In this document: piece by piece, positions 9,093 to 16,874 of the stretch
How the letters are laid out: each line of letters starts with the position of its first letter
Position numbering within the stretch: position 1 is the first letter of the stretch
DNA from: an uncultured Eubacteriales bacterium
Lineage (GTDB): Bacteria; Bacillota; Clostridia; Oscillospirales; Acutalibacteraceae
DNA length: 64,000 nucleotides
NCBI GenBank assembly: GCA_934546985.1
Contig: CAKTEE010000003.1
Coordinates: 1-64,000 of the forward strand
Reading direction: 5' to 3'
Notes under the pieces: generated by a model
Told to the model about the DNA's origin: nothing
What the model saw: the letters and a program-made list of their open reading frames with translations, nothing else
Databases searched by the model: none
Made by a program: the position numbers and the translations under genes

Positions 9093-9438
9093 AGCACACC
9101 GCCACCTCCCCTACACTGTCATGCCTGCGTACTTTGACCGTTACATGGCTGGGCCATCCTGTCTCTCCCGTTACTACCCCGGCGGATACCGCTTCAATTC
9201 CCTGCGACGGCGCAAGCGCCTCTCTGGCAAACATTAACGCTGTGCTGTCCATAACCGCCTGCGGCGCAGGGACAAGTTCCTGAAACCTGCTCCCCAATGC
9301 CGGATCATGGACAAATGCGCCTTTCGGTATGCTTAAATAAATCAATGCCTGCTGCAGTAACTCTTCATCACCGGTAATTACAACCGGCAGTCCGTTTTCC
9401 CCTGTCAAAAAATCTCCGCCGCGTATTAATGTGTCCAC
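9076..9438 (-). CDS. Gp25/W-like baseplate protein (XkdS, DUF2634 type)
   Basis: This 120-residue protein lies between the spike and baseplate J, the place of P2 gpW and PBSX xkdS. It has the pattern of a small lysozyme-fold-like baseplate protein: ITGDEELLQQALIYL, then FVHDPALGSRFQEL. Its start is GTG with GGAGG 8 bases before it. The family joins wedges to the sheath initiator in contractile tails. Confidence 0.7.
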   Translation of the reverse strand: MDTLIRGGDFLTGENGLPVVITGDEELLQQALIYLSIPKGAFVHDPALGSRFQELVPAPQAVMDSTALMFAREALAPSQGIEAVSAGVVTGETGWPSHVTVKVRRHDSVGEVAVCYGSNV

Positions 9439-9441
9439 AGC

Positions 9442-9810
9442 TTACGCCTCCGCTTCCGAGGCAGTCTGAATCCTGCCTGTCTTGTCAATCACCATTCCAT
9501 TAATCACAACATCGCCATTATTCTTCAATCGGATTTCTGCTCCGCCCATGGAAAAAACTCGTACTTCTCCCTCTGCGACATCCATTTGATTCACAATTAT
9601 TCCTGCGCATACTGCCCCTTGTGCGCAGGGTATCATCATTGTATTTTCTCCTTTTGGCGGCATTCCCTCAACTCCATAAGGCACAAGCATGGGAATATTT
9701 CGAACTTCTGCGGTTCCTGCCGCTGTAAGCTGTTCTCCACTGCTGGTAACTTGTCCAAGCTCAGCCGATGTGCTTATCCTTTTTTCAGTAAGCCTGCGTG
9801 ACAGCCACAT
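9442..9810 (-). CDS. Baseplate central spike protein (Mu gp45 / gpV-like)
   Basis: This 122-residue protein has an OB-fold-like middle (LVPYGVEGMPPKGENTMM) and a beta-strand-rich C-terminus (MGGAEIRLKNNGDVVINGMV) like the repetitive beta-helix tip of membrane-piercing spikes. It is shorter than Mu gp45 (about 200 residues) and probably ends just past the helix. It lies between hub and gp25-like genes as in Mu. AGGAGGGG precedes the ATG. Confidence 0.65.
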   Translation of the reverse strand: MWLSRRLTEKRISTSAELGQVTSSGEQLTAAGTAEVRNIPMLVPYGVEGMPPKGENTMMIPCAQGAVCAGIIVNQMDVAEGEVRVFSMGGAEIRLKNNGDVVINGMVIDKTGRIQTASEAEA

Positions 9811-9822
9811 AAATCTCCCCTC

Positions 9823-10773
9823 CTAAACTACTGCATTTTTCGGATACAGTAGCACTGTTGTAAAAGTTCCCTGAGTATCTATCTGACATGATACTTCAGA
9901 AACTATCAAATTCCGATATTCCCCTAATATGGGGTCAAGAAAAGCCGCATTCATACCAACCCGTACCGATAAAAATTCCGGTAAAATCGCAGTTACAGTA
10001 AACTGGTCCCGTGCAGAATCATTCAGCCTTCCCTGCGTCATTTCCTTGTTCATCCAATCCGGCATGCCACCGAGATTTACCAGTCGTCTTGCGCTGATTC
10101 CCCGCCGCTTTGCATCTTCATTCTTTATAAAATAATGATAATCCTCACCGTTATTGAGCTTATATTGTATCTCTGACAGCACACCATAACGCTTGCACCT
10201 TGCCTTTGCAGAAGAAAAACGAAGCCCTCCCGGGATATGATTGGAAATAATCACTTTTCCCCATCCCAGTTCCCCGCCTGCGTCAATCACATCGTCTTCT
10301 GTTATCCACACATGCTTTCCTAATACATTCCGGCAAAATCTGTCCAATACCTCCCATTCCGTCATCCCTTTTGATACCTGAAATTTTGCCGGACACCGTC
10401 CCTCGCCTCGAAATGTTTCAAATCCGTAAGGCTTGCAGTGGATGGAACAAATATCCGCAAAGGAAGGTCGGTCATAAATGCGAGGAATCGCTTCATTATC
10501 CAGCAAATATGCCGCACGGCTTCGAGCGCTGACGGACAAAATAATTCCCCGTTCGGTGCAGGATAACATCTGCTCGTCCACCGGACCATGAAACACCGTT
10601 TTTTTATTTGCCGTTACCGTCAGATATTTCAATTCTTTCATGGGGCCTTCCCACAAGAACTCCCCGTAAAAAGAGTGTGCTGGAATCCATAAAGATTTTT
10701 TTATTCGTGCCTTCAGTATATTATTCAGACCCATTTGCACATCGCCAATCGTAAGTCCTGTAACTTTCAGCAC
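9823..10773 (-). CDS. Baseplate hub protein (XkdQ / Mu gp44 / P2 gpD-like)
   Basis: This 316-residue protein has the two-barrel pattern of hub proteins. An early segment KSLWIPAHSFYGEFLW resembles the first barrel, followed by a middle domain (KGMTEWEVLDRFCRNVLGKHVWI) and a C-terminal barrel ending SVRVGMNAAFLDP. Hubs cap the inner tube and carry the spike. It overlaps the LysM gene by 7 bases, the order seen in PBSX (xkdP-xkdQ). Confidence 0.75.
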   Translation of the reverse strand: MLKVTGLTIGDVQMGLNNILKARIKKSLWIPAHSFYGEFLWEGPMKELKYLTVTANKKTVFHGPVDEQMLSCTERGIILSVSARSRAAYLLDNEAIPRIYDRPSFADICSIHCKPYGFETFRGEGRCPAKFQVSKGMTEWEVLDRFCRNVLGKHVWITEDDVIDAGGELGWGKVIISNHIPGGLRFSSAKARCKRYGVLSEIQYKLNNGEDYHYFIKNEDAKRRGISARRLVNLGGMPDWMNKEMTQGRLNDSARDQFTVTAILPEFLSVRVGMNAAFLDPILGEYRNLIVSEVSCQIDTQGTFTTVLLYPKNAVV

Positions 10774-11285
10774 AATCTCACCCTTTCCCCGGCTAAAGGC
10801 GAAAACGGGTCTGGATATTGAGCGTTGTATTCCATCAGCCGATCAATAGAAATCCCGAATTTTGCTGCAACATCCCAAAGAGATTCTCCTGCACCCATGC
10901 AGTAATCTTCCGGCGCGTGCTCCCTGAGCACCTGCGTATGCTTTTGAATAAATTCAAAAACATATTCCGCCGTATCCGGTTCAGGCGGGGCTGTCAGCCG
11001 CAAACTGGAAAACACAGCGCAAATCGGTTGAAACCCGGGGACTGACAATATCCCTGTCCCGCCTTTTTCATATTCTTTCTGTAATTTCAAATAATCTGCA
11101 TACGCATTATTTCCAATAAACGTCCCGCTCCCTTTCATTCTCTGCACACTTTTTCCTAAATCCTGCACTGTTTCACCAAGCAAAGGGAGGGAAATTTTTT
11201 TCAGTGTACGGCTGTCTGAGATTTCAATGGTATGAGGATTGGAAGGAAAGATGTAATTCCGAAAACGCATAGCTCCCTGTTTCAT
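10767..11285 (-). CDS. LysM-containing tail protein (XkdP-like)
   Basis: In this 172-residue protein, residues 1-120 look like the tail protein that precedes the hub in Mu and PBSX (FPSNPHTIEISDSRTL, GILSVPGFQPICAVFSSL). Residues 125-172 form a LysM repeat (GAGESLWDVAAKFGISIDRL). In PBSX the gene for this protein follows the tape measure. Here it follows a 36-codon gene whose stop codon touches this ATG, and the GGAGG used for the start lies inside that small gene. It probably links tube to hub and may hold peptidoglycan. Confidence 0.75.
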   Translation of the reverse strand: MKQGAMRFRNYIFPSNPHTIEISDSRTLKKISLPLLGETVQDLGKSVQRMKGSGTFIGNNAYADYLKLQKEYEKGGTGILSVPGFQPICAVFSSLRLTAPPEPDTAEYVFEFIQKHTQVLREHAPEDYCMGAGESLWDVAAKFGISIDRLMEYNAQYPDPFSPLAGERVRLC

Positions 11286-11396
11286 TTAGTCGTCCTCCAA
11301 AATCGCTGGATATCTTCGGCTTTCTTCTTCTATCGCGGCAGAAAGTTCTTCCAGAGCATCGCAGTAGGTACGGCTGTCCTTCGGTTCAAATTCCAT
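11286..11396 (-). CDS. 36-residue acidic protein at the position of the tape measure gene
   Basis: An ATG at 11394-11396 follows AAGGAGGG at good spacing. The frame runs 36 codons to TAA at 11286-11288, directly abutting the next ATG. It starts 10 bases inside the end of the previous gene, so it is tightly operonic. The product (MEFEPKDSRTYCDALEELSA...) is acidic and predicted helical. Neighbour order would place the tape measure and its chaperones (PBSX xkdN-xkdO, over 4 kb) exactly here. No function can be assigned. Confidence 0.65.
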   Translation of the reverse strand: MEFEPKDSRTYCDALEELSAAIEEESRRYPAILEDD

Positions 11397-11778
11397 TGGC
11401 AAATTCCCTCCTTATAAAACGGCGGCAGGAACTCATCAAGGTCATTTCCTGCATACAGCCTTGCTGTATATGATATACATCTTTCATCCTCACCCATTGG
11501 CAGTTAGAATATATAACCATACAGCCTTTTTCTATAATGGTAAGCCGAAAATTTTTTAATGGAAAAAAATCTTCCGCGCATCCCGGTATTACTGCCCGTT
11601 GCAGAACCACCTGATAACGCTCCGCCGCCGGATAATTCTTTTTCTCCCCTTCTCCGAAACTTTTATCAGTAATGCATTCCCGCTGCGCAGTGATTTCTAT
11701 ATTTTTTATACCCCCAACGTCATGCCCGTTAATTTCCACCGTGAAATCCGAAAAAAGCTCTGTAATTTCTTCACTCAT
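11386..11778 (-). CDS. Candidate tail tube-type protein
   Basis: This 130-residue protein has no clear motif. The layout is beta-rich: FTVEINGHDVGGIKNIEITA at the start, a central VVLQRAV segment, then two further strands and MQEMTLMSSCRRF near the end. Length, pattern and position before the LysM/hub genes fit a small tube protein of the XkdM/gpFII type. This is inference only. Its start overlaps the previous stop by 4 bases. Confidence 0.45.
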   Translation of the reverse strand: MSEEITELFSDFTVEINGHDVGGIKNIEITAQRECITDKSFGEGEKKNYPAAERYQVVLQRAVIPGCAEDFFPLKNFRLTIIEKGCMVIYSNCQWVRMKDVYHIQQGCMQEMTLMSSCRRFIRREFANGI

Positions 11779-12095
11779 TGCCGCGCCTCCACTTCTACAG
11801 CAGCAGTAATGTGCTCTGCTTTCTCTGGCAGTACAAATTGCACTGTCACTTCACACACATTATTATTTTCACCGACCGTTGCCTGCGGCAGGGTATAAGA
11901 AAATATCACGCCCTTTTCCTTTTTTTCCTGCAAAAACAAACATGCCTGTCTGCACACTGCGTCTGACGATGCAAAATTCCCCGCCGCCTGCTCCTTTAAA
12001 AATGCCGTAAGTTCCTTTATTATTTCTGTGCGCGGATCTTTTTCCGTTCGGTTTACAATTTTACTGTTTTCAAAGTCCGCATATAACAGACTCAT
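11775..12095 (-). CDS. Unidentified phage structural protein
   Basis: This 106-residue protein is of unknown family. An N-terminal helical half (KDPRTEIIKELTAFLKEQAA) is followed by a beta-rich half (VIFSYTLPQATVGE, then NVCEVTVQFVLP). The ATG at 12093-12095 is chosen for its GGGAGG at spacing 7 rather than an in-frame ATG 18 bases upstream. It lies among connector genes, so a neck or tail-assembly role is plausible. Confidence 0.55.
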   Translation of the reverse strand: MSLLYADFENSKIVNRTEKDPRTEIIKELTAFLKEQAAGNFASSDAVCRQACLFLQEKKEKGVIFSYTLPQATVGENNNVCEVTVQFVLPEKAEHITAAVEVEARQ

Positions 12096-12577
12096 ATTCG
12101 GTCCTCCCTGCACACCACGTCAGCGGCGGAAATTCCCTGTGCTTTTTTCTGAATGGAAAACCCGCGGATTTCCATTTCCGTATCTATCACATACGCGCCT
12201 GCATTCCTGTCCGCACGCGTACTACCGCAGCGTATTTCCCCAACCTTTGCACCGGCAGAACAAACAGCCCGCAAAAGTTTTACTAAAACTTCCCTGCACC
12301 TTTGTCCGCCAGAAAGAATCGGCGTATAGATCCCCGCCAGCAGTACCGTTTTTGTCTGTCGTCCCGTGCAAAGGCCTTCATTGTCCCATCCAAGCATTTC
12401 TCCTGCAAACGCAGGGGCGGCGGTAAAAGTATTCAGCCCCAACGAAATCACCGGTGTTTTCAGCGGGCATGGTTTGCTTATTGCAGGGAATTCTTCCACT
12501 ATCCGGATTCCATCCAGTTCCGGTTCTTTTTTCAGGCGTTCCAGCAATACTGTGATTTCTCCGCAAACAAAATCCAT
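12092..12577 (-). CDS. Possible tail terminator/completion protein
   Basis: This 161-residue protein has the order expected of tail-terminator folds: an N-terminal helix (CGEITVLLERLKKEP), a strand segment, a helix containing GGQRCREVLVKLLRAV and a final strand pair (AYVIDTEMEIRGFSI). The ATG overlaps the preceding TAA as TAATG, which marks coupled translation. No sequence motif proves the assignment. Confidence 0.5.
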   Translation of the reverse strand: MDFVCGEITVLLERLKKEPELDGIRIVEEFPAISKPCPLKTPVISLGLNTFTAAPAFAGEMLGWDNEGLCTGRQTKTVLLAGIYTPILSGGQRCREVLVKLLRAVCSAGAKVGEIRCGSTRADRNAGAYVIDTEMEIRGFSIQKKAQGISAADVVCREDRI

Positions 12578-12930
12578 TACTCTACTCTCTCCTCTGTTAC
12601 CGATACCAAAACCGCCCAAACATATACCGCCTCGTCATTCAAAAAGACTTTTTCCCCGCGGCTCACTGTAAATTTCTCCTCGTCTATCTGGATCCATGCC
12701 TGATGGTCAAGTTTTGTCAAATCCTGCTCTGGCGGACCGATATACAGGTAATACCCCTGCTCGTTACAGCCGATTTTTGTATCAATTCCATCCAAATACA
12801 TTTTATTTTTATACCGCAGGGGCTGTAAAAAACAGTGGTATTTCCATGAGCACCATCCATCCGGCAAATGCAGGGTCGCTTCCCGTCCATACCGCCGCAT
12901 CAGGCCGCGGAGCGTTTGAGCGCGGCTCAT
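12577..12930 (-). CDS. Head-tail connector-type protein
   Basis: This 117-residue protein falls between capsid genes and tail genes, where head-completion proteins lie. It has a basic start (SRAQTLRGLMRRYGREATLH) and then a mostly beta domain (GYYLYIGPPEQDL, KFTVSRGEKVF). Its start overlaps the previous gene by 4 bases (ATGA). The family cannot be named from sequence alone. Confidence 0.5.
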   Translation of the reverse strand: MSRAQTLRGLMRRYGREATLHLPDGWCSWKYHCFLQPLRYKNKMYLDGIDTKIGCNEQGYYLYIGPPEQDLTKLDHQAWIQIDEEKFTVSRGEKVFLNDEAVYVWAVLVSVTEERVE

Positions 12931-13292
12931 GCCGTCACCCTGCGGAAAGCAAAACCGCTGTCACATAATAAATCTGATGCAAGTTCCATATAGGAATCGC
13001 GTACCTGCGCCGCCAGTTCTATCGATGTTTTTACATTGCGCGTTACGGAAACATCTCCCGCCTTAAAAGAATCCATATTGTCGCTGCTCCCGCACCGTAA
13101 AAGAGTCAGCATATAATAAGCAAGTCCCGCCGCCGCCGCTGTCAGCCGCTCATCATTCAAGCATTCCTTATTTTTTATTTTCCCTCTGATTTCTTTTACT
13201 GCAGAAGAACAAATCATCAAAAGCAGTTCCTGCGCCTCCTGACCTTCTCCCGCCATCATTTGCAGTTTATGGTAAACCTTTTGTGTATCCAT
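12927..13292 (-). CDS. Head-tail connector protein (all-helical adaptor type)
   Basis: This 121-residue, mostly helical protein is the first gene after the capsid, the usual place of the adaptor that binds the portal ring. Visible segments are AVKEIRGKIKNKECLNDERL, a hydrophobic AAAAGLAYYMLTLL helix and a C-terminal SIELAAQVRDSYMELASDLL helix. GGAGG lies 7 bases before the ATG. Confidence 0.55.
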   Translation of the reverse strand: MDTQKVYHKLQMMAGEGQEAQELLLMICSSAVKEIRGKIKNKECLNDERLTAAAAGLAYYMLTLLRCGSSDNMDSFKAGDVSVTRNVKTSIELAAQVRDSYMELASDLLCDSGFAFRRVTA

Positions 13293-13348
13293 TTTCCACC
13301 TCCAGCCCTGAAAGGCCGCCGGAGGATATTCTCTCCGACGGCTGACGG

Positions 13349-14359
13349 TTAATTCAATGCAAGAACCTTAGCCGCGTCTTTAAAGATTTTTGCAAACCCT
13401 GCAATACAAGTGATTGCCGCTCGTTCCAGCTGGCGGTCAATCAGGCGGTCATAGTCTGTTTGAATACCGCCTGCCTGTACCATCTCTAACGCACAGTTTT
13501 TATCAAGGCCGATCAGTTTTCCGCTCGGCAATGCAGAAGCTTTCACCAGTGCGGCGCCTATAGGCGTAATTGCTTTGCCTGTACCATGGAAATTCAGCCC
13601 TGCCTTCGCGTCACGGAACTCTTCCATATTTAACAGCTTTACCATCATATCTGAGGATGCGGCAATGGTGTTCATTTCATATGGACTCAACTTATCCCAT
13701 AACGTTATAAGGTCACCGTAGCCAATACTTCCGGATGTTTTTACCTGTATAATCTGCGCCGGATTACTGTTGCCGTCACCGTTCAAAAGCACATTTACCG
13801 CATCTTTCAGCTGTGTCCGCGCGATATATGCACCAATCTGCCGCAGTGTCACCGTAAATAAATCAAGCCGCTGGAAACGCACCGCTTCATAAGACGCCAC
13901 CAGCATACGTCCGCGCTTATTCAGTTTCACAAGATTTTCCTGTGTTGTTACCACCGTCTGCGGAATCACCGCCCCTTCAGCAACAGGCTTCAGTTCTTTC
14001 CGATCCTCGTCCGGTACGGATGTAATACTGCGGTAATCCATACCGTCAATATTCGTAACCGCCGCCACCAGCTTCGGTAAAACATTTGCTTCTTCCATAC
14101 CCTGCCGCACCGCACGTGTCACATATTCAGGGAACAATGCCGCTGAATCTGTTGTTTTAAAAAACTTTTCCACCACATCAGAATGCGCCCCGCTGACCCG
14201 AATATCAAAACGCTTTAACTGGCGCTGATATGCGTCCAACCCTTCCATTGCCGTCCCTTCATAGTTCGGCGACGGATCCAGTTCCTCCAGCACCTGTGTA
14301 AACTCTCTTCCTGTACCATACATGCCTTTTTCCAGCTTAATCTTATCAAAAACGCTCAT
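13349..14359 (-). CDS. Phage major capsid protein (HK97-type fold)
   Basis: This 336-residue protein sits directly after the protease and decoration genes. It has the pattern of HK97-fold capsids: an N-terminal arm, EKFFKTTDSAALFPEYVTRAVRQG, the central helix region RTQLKDAVNVLLNGDG and a late beta region. GGGGGG precedes the ATG at spacing 8. A capsid gene with intact frame and strong translation signal argues against simple decay of the element. Confidence 0.85.
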   Translation of the reverse strand: MSVFDKIKLEKGMYGTGREFTQVLEELDPSPNYEGTAMEGLDAYQRQLKRFDIRVSGAHSDVVEKFFKTTDSAALFPEYVTRAVRQGMEEANVLPKLVAAVTNIDGMDYRSITSVPDEDRKELKPVAEGAVIPQTVVTTQENLVKLNKRGRMLVASYEAVRFQRLDLFTVTLRQIGAYIARTQLKDAVNVLLNGDGNSNPAQIIQVKTSGSIGYGDLITLWDKLSPYEMNTIAASSDMMVKLLNMEEFRDAKAGLNFHGTGKAITPIGAALVKASALPSGKLIGLDKNCALEMVQAGGIQTDYDRLIDRQLERAAITCIAGFAKIFKDAAKVLALN

Positions 14360-14373
14360 ATCTGTTTCCCCCC

Positions 14374-14721
14374 TTAAAGAATAATACCTGCTGTTTTAGT
14401 TGCAGCATCAACATCCACAACCAAAAGCTGACGTCCACCGGTTGTTACCGATTTCACACCGCCTTTTCCGTCCGCCGCAAGTAATTGATAGCCGACCGCC
14501 GGGGCAGTTGTTCCTGAATATGCCAGTCTGCAATAACCGTTTATCATAACGCCTGCAATACCGCCGCGCACCGTTACCGCCGTACCGCAAATCACATCGC
14601 CATCCCCGCATGCGGCCGCCTTGCCGTTATCACTGAGTTTTACTGTCCCGCCCGGCTGAACGTCTGCCGCCGCTTCAAAAGAAACAATTTGTTCTCCCAC
14701 GCCATGAAATGAAACTTTCAT
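14374..14721 (-). CDS. Capsid decoration-like protein
   Basis: This 115-residue Gly-, Ala- and Val-rich protein is almost entirely short beta segments (VQPGGTVKLSDNGKAAACGD, GIAGVMINGYCRLAYSG, then a PAVGYQLLAADGKGG segment). Proteins of this make-up directly before the capsid gene are head decoration proteins that stabilise the shell. AGGAGG lies 7 bases before the ATG. Confidence 0.7.
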   Translation of the reverse strand: MKVSFHGVGEQIVSFEAAADVQPGGTVKLSDNGKAAACGDGDVICGTAVTVRGGIAGVMINGYCRLAYSGTTAPAVGYQLLAADGKGGVKSVTTGGRQLLVVDVDAATKTAGIIL

Positions 14722-14732
14722 AAGTACTCCTC

Positions 14733-15719
14733 CTAAATTTTAAACTCAGAATGGTCTTCCGTCTGCTTCGTTTTGCCTGAACCGAGCTGTACCACTGGCG
14801 AGAGGAATTGCGCCCGACCTTCCTCCATCGCCTTTTTCAGGCATGCCAGTTCTTCTGTTTCCAGCTTTTTCACCATACTTTCAAACATTTGCCCATCCAG
14901 TTTTGGCAAAGCAAATGCAGAAAGCTTTATAACATCCTTTTCCAACAATTGACGGTAAATTTCTCCCGCCAACGCCTGCTTTTCCAGATTTTGTATGTAG
15001 GCGCAAAGTTTTTCCCTGTCCTGCTGGCTTGTTACTCCATGTTTTCGGATTTTTTCTGTAAATTCGCTCATATCCTCCCCGTCCCCTCCTTTAGCACGGT
15101 ATGATTTTACAACCCCTGCACATCTCTGCGCCGGAACCGCTACAAAACTCCACTCATAGGCGTCTGTCGGTTCTTCCAGTATGCCGTGGCAAAGGTTTCC
15201 GTCATATACCTTTCCTTTCACATGAGCGCAGCCTCCCCCTTTCCAGTCAGCGCCGCATACAGAGCAGGAGATTTTACCTACCGCGCATCCAACGCTGACT
15301 TCTTTTTTGATTCCCGCTTCAATTTCTTCAATCAAATCCCTGTTTTTTTCTGTGCGGGGCATATAAGCGCGCGCTTTCAGCGAGGTATAAGGCTCCCCTG
15401 TTTGCAATATACGGTTCGCGTCCTGTTCTGCAGTTACAGAGAAAACCCTTGCAGTCTGGTCTTTTCCTTTCATGCTATGGTCAAATACACCTGTTTTCCC
15501 CACAAAAAGCTCCCTCAACTTTTGCAGAGACGGTATCGTGAAACGCTCAAAATCCCTGTCGATTTCATTATCACACAGCACAACGGAAAAAACGTAAACT
15601 TCGTCCGCCGTCAGCTCCCGCCTTGTAAATTGGTTAATTTCTGCCAGTTCTTCTGCGGACGGCGCGCCGCCGTCCGTTACCATTGCCTTTTTCACCTGTT
15701 TCATCCTTTCCAGATTCAT
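14733..15719 (-). CDS. Prohead protease/scaffold protein (XkdF-like)
   Basis: In this 328-residue protein, residues 30-215 look like the protease half (NEIDRDFERFTIPSLQKL, GVFDHSMKGKDQTARV) and contain a four-Cys/His cluster (CSVCG, then GGGCAH) found in clostridial relatives. DAYEWSFVAVPAQR follows it. The C-terminal ~110 residues are helical and charged and fit a scaffold that is cleaved away. It lies between portal and decoration genes. The Cys cluster may bind zinc. Confidence 0.7.
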   Translation of the reverse strand: MNLERMKQVKKAMVTDGGAPSAEELAEINQFTRRELTADEVYVFSVVLCDNEIDRDFERFTIPSLQKLRELFVGKTGVFDHSMKGKDQTARVFSVTAEQDANRILQTGEPYTSLKARAYMPRTEKNRDLIEEIEAGIKKEVSVGCAVGKISCSVCGADWKGGGCAHVKGKVYDGNLCHGILEEPTDAYEWSFVAVPAQRCAGVVKSYRAKGGDGEDMSEFTEKIRKHGVTSQQDREKLCAYIQNLEKQALAGEIYRQLLEKDVIKLSAFALPKLDGQMFESMVKKLETEELACLKKAMEEGRAQFLSPVVQLGSGKTKQTEDHSEFKI

Positions 15720-15722
15720 TCC

Positions 15723-16874
15723 TTATTCCTGAAAAAGCCGCGCTTCTATCTGTTTTGCCTGCGCATGATAAAGCCGTGCGCGGCTGAGTTCTACCTCATC
15801 CTGTAAAGAAATATCTGTCCACTCCACCTTTGGGGTTTCACGCCAACCGCGCAAAAGCAGGAATGTTCCTGCAATTTTTGCAATTACCGGCGTAAGAATT
15901 CTGCGGTATGCTTCCAGTTCACTGGTCAAAATATCCGCCTGCTGCTGCGACATTCTTTCTGTCGTTGACCAGCTCAGTCCCAGCATAAACGGCGGAAGCC
16001 CTGTCTTTGCTACAATCTGTTCCAGCATTTGCCGCACCGGAACTTCGCTGTCCATAATCTGGTTATCCGCACCGATTACTTTAATATCCACATCTCCCAC
16101 TGCAATAAAATCACTAACCTGTGACCCGCTTTTCATCGCTTCGCCCCACTGTTTTGCAATTTCCATTGCCCTGTCTTTTGCATAAGCGCGGTCAAGAACG
16201 TCATTCTGCGGTTTATACGTCACTGCAAACCGAAGGTTTCCCAATCTGTCCCAATTTACACCAATGGTATTGTAAATTTTTAATAATATAGATGATACAA
16301 ACGGTAACCCTTTCAGCAGGGAATTTCCTCTGAGTTTTCCAGGCGCAGGGTTGAGTACGGAAAGTAAAATCATTCCGGGAGCTTTCAGCGGGACAGCCGC
16401 CCCCGCGTCCCTGCGGCATAGCCGAATATCCAGCGGATTTTTTCCCCTCTCCAATTCCAAACAGTCCAATTCCGCATTATACAGCGCACAAATTTCTCCT
16501 CTGCTGTCCGTTACCATTTCCCCCACTGCCGTTCCATAAGTCAGCATCTGCTCAAAATAACTGGAAAGAAATGCGTGAATTCCTTTTTGCGTCCCCCCTA
16601 CATTAACGTTTTCCAAAAATGAATCCAATTCTGCCTGCGCCTGTTTTCCGCTGCATTGTACTGTAAATCCTCCCGTCAGCCGTACCAGTTTGTAAATCGC
16701 CGCATCAATCACAGGTACAGCCTCTCTGAGCGCAGTATATAAAGCGTCCTCCCTCGTGCACAGCGGCGTATATCTGTCCAATTCATAAAACGGGTGATGT
16801 CTGCATTCCCCGGTCTGTACTGTACTCGCGGCACAGGGGTTTTGTTTATCTTTCCTCTTGTAAAAAAACTTCAT
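15723..16874 (-). CDS. Phage portal protein
   Basis: This 383-residue protein directly follows the large terminase. It has the portal clip/stem pattern: REAVPVIDAAIYKLVRLTGG near the start, the RGNSLLKGLPFV segment in the middle and GLPPFMLGLSWSTTERMSQQ near residue 300, where portals carry the stem helix. The portal forms the dodecameric ring for DNA packaging. GGGAGGG precedes the ATG. Confidence 0.85.
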   Translation of the reverse strand: MKFFYKRKDKQNPCAASTVQTGECRHHPFYELDRYTPLCTREDALYTALREAVPVIDAAIYKLVRLTGGFTVQCSGKQAQAELDSFLENVNVGGTQKGIHAFLSSYFEQMLTYGTAVGEMVTDSRGEICALYNAELDCLELERGKNPLDIRLCRRDAGAAVPLKAPGMILLSVLNPAPGKLRGNSLLKGLPFVSSILLKIYNTIGVNWDRLGNLRFAVTYKPQNDVLDRAYAKDRAMEIAKQWGEAMKSGSQVSDFIAVGDVDIKVIGADNQIMDSEVPVRQMLEQIVAKTGLPPFMLGLSWSTTERMSQQQADILTSELEAYRRILTPVIAKIAGTFLLLRGWRETPKVEWTDISLQDEVELSRARLYHAQAKQIEARLFQE

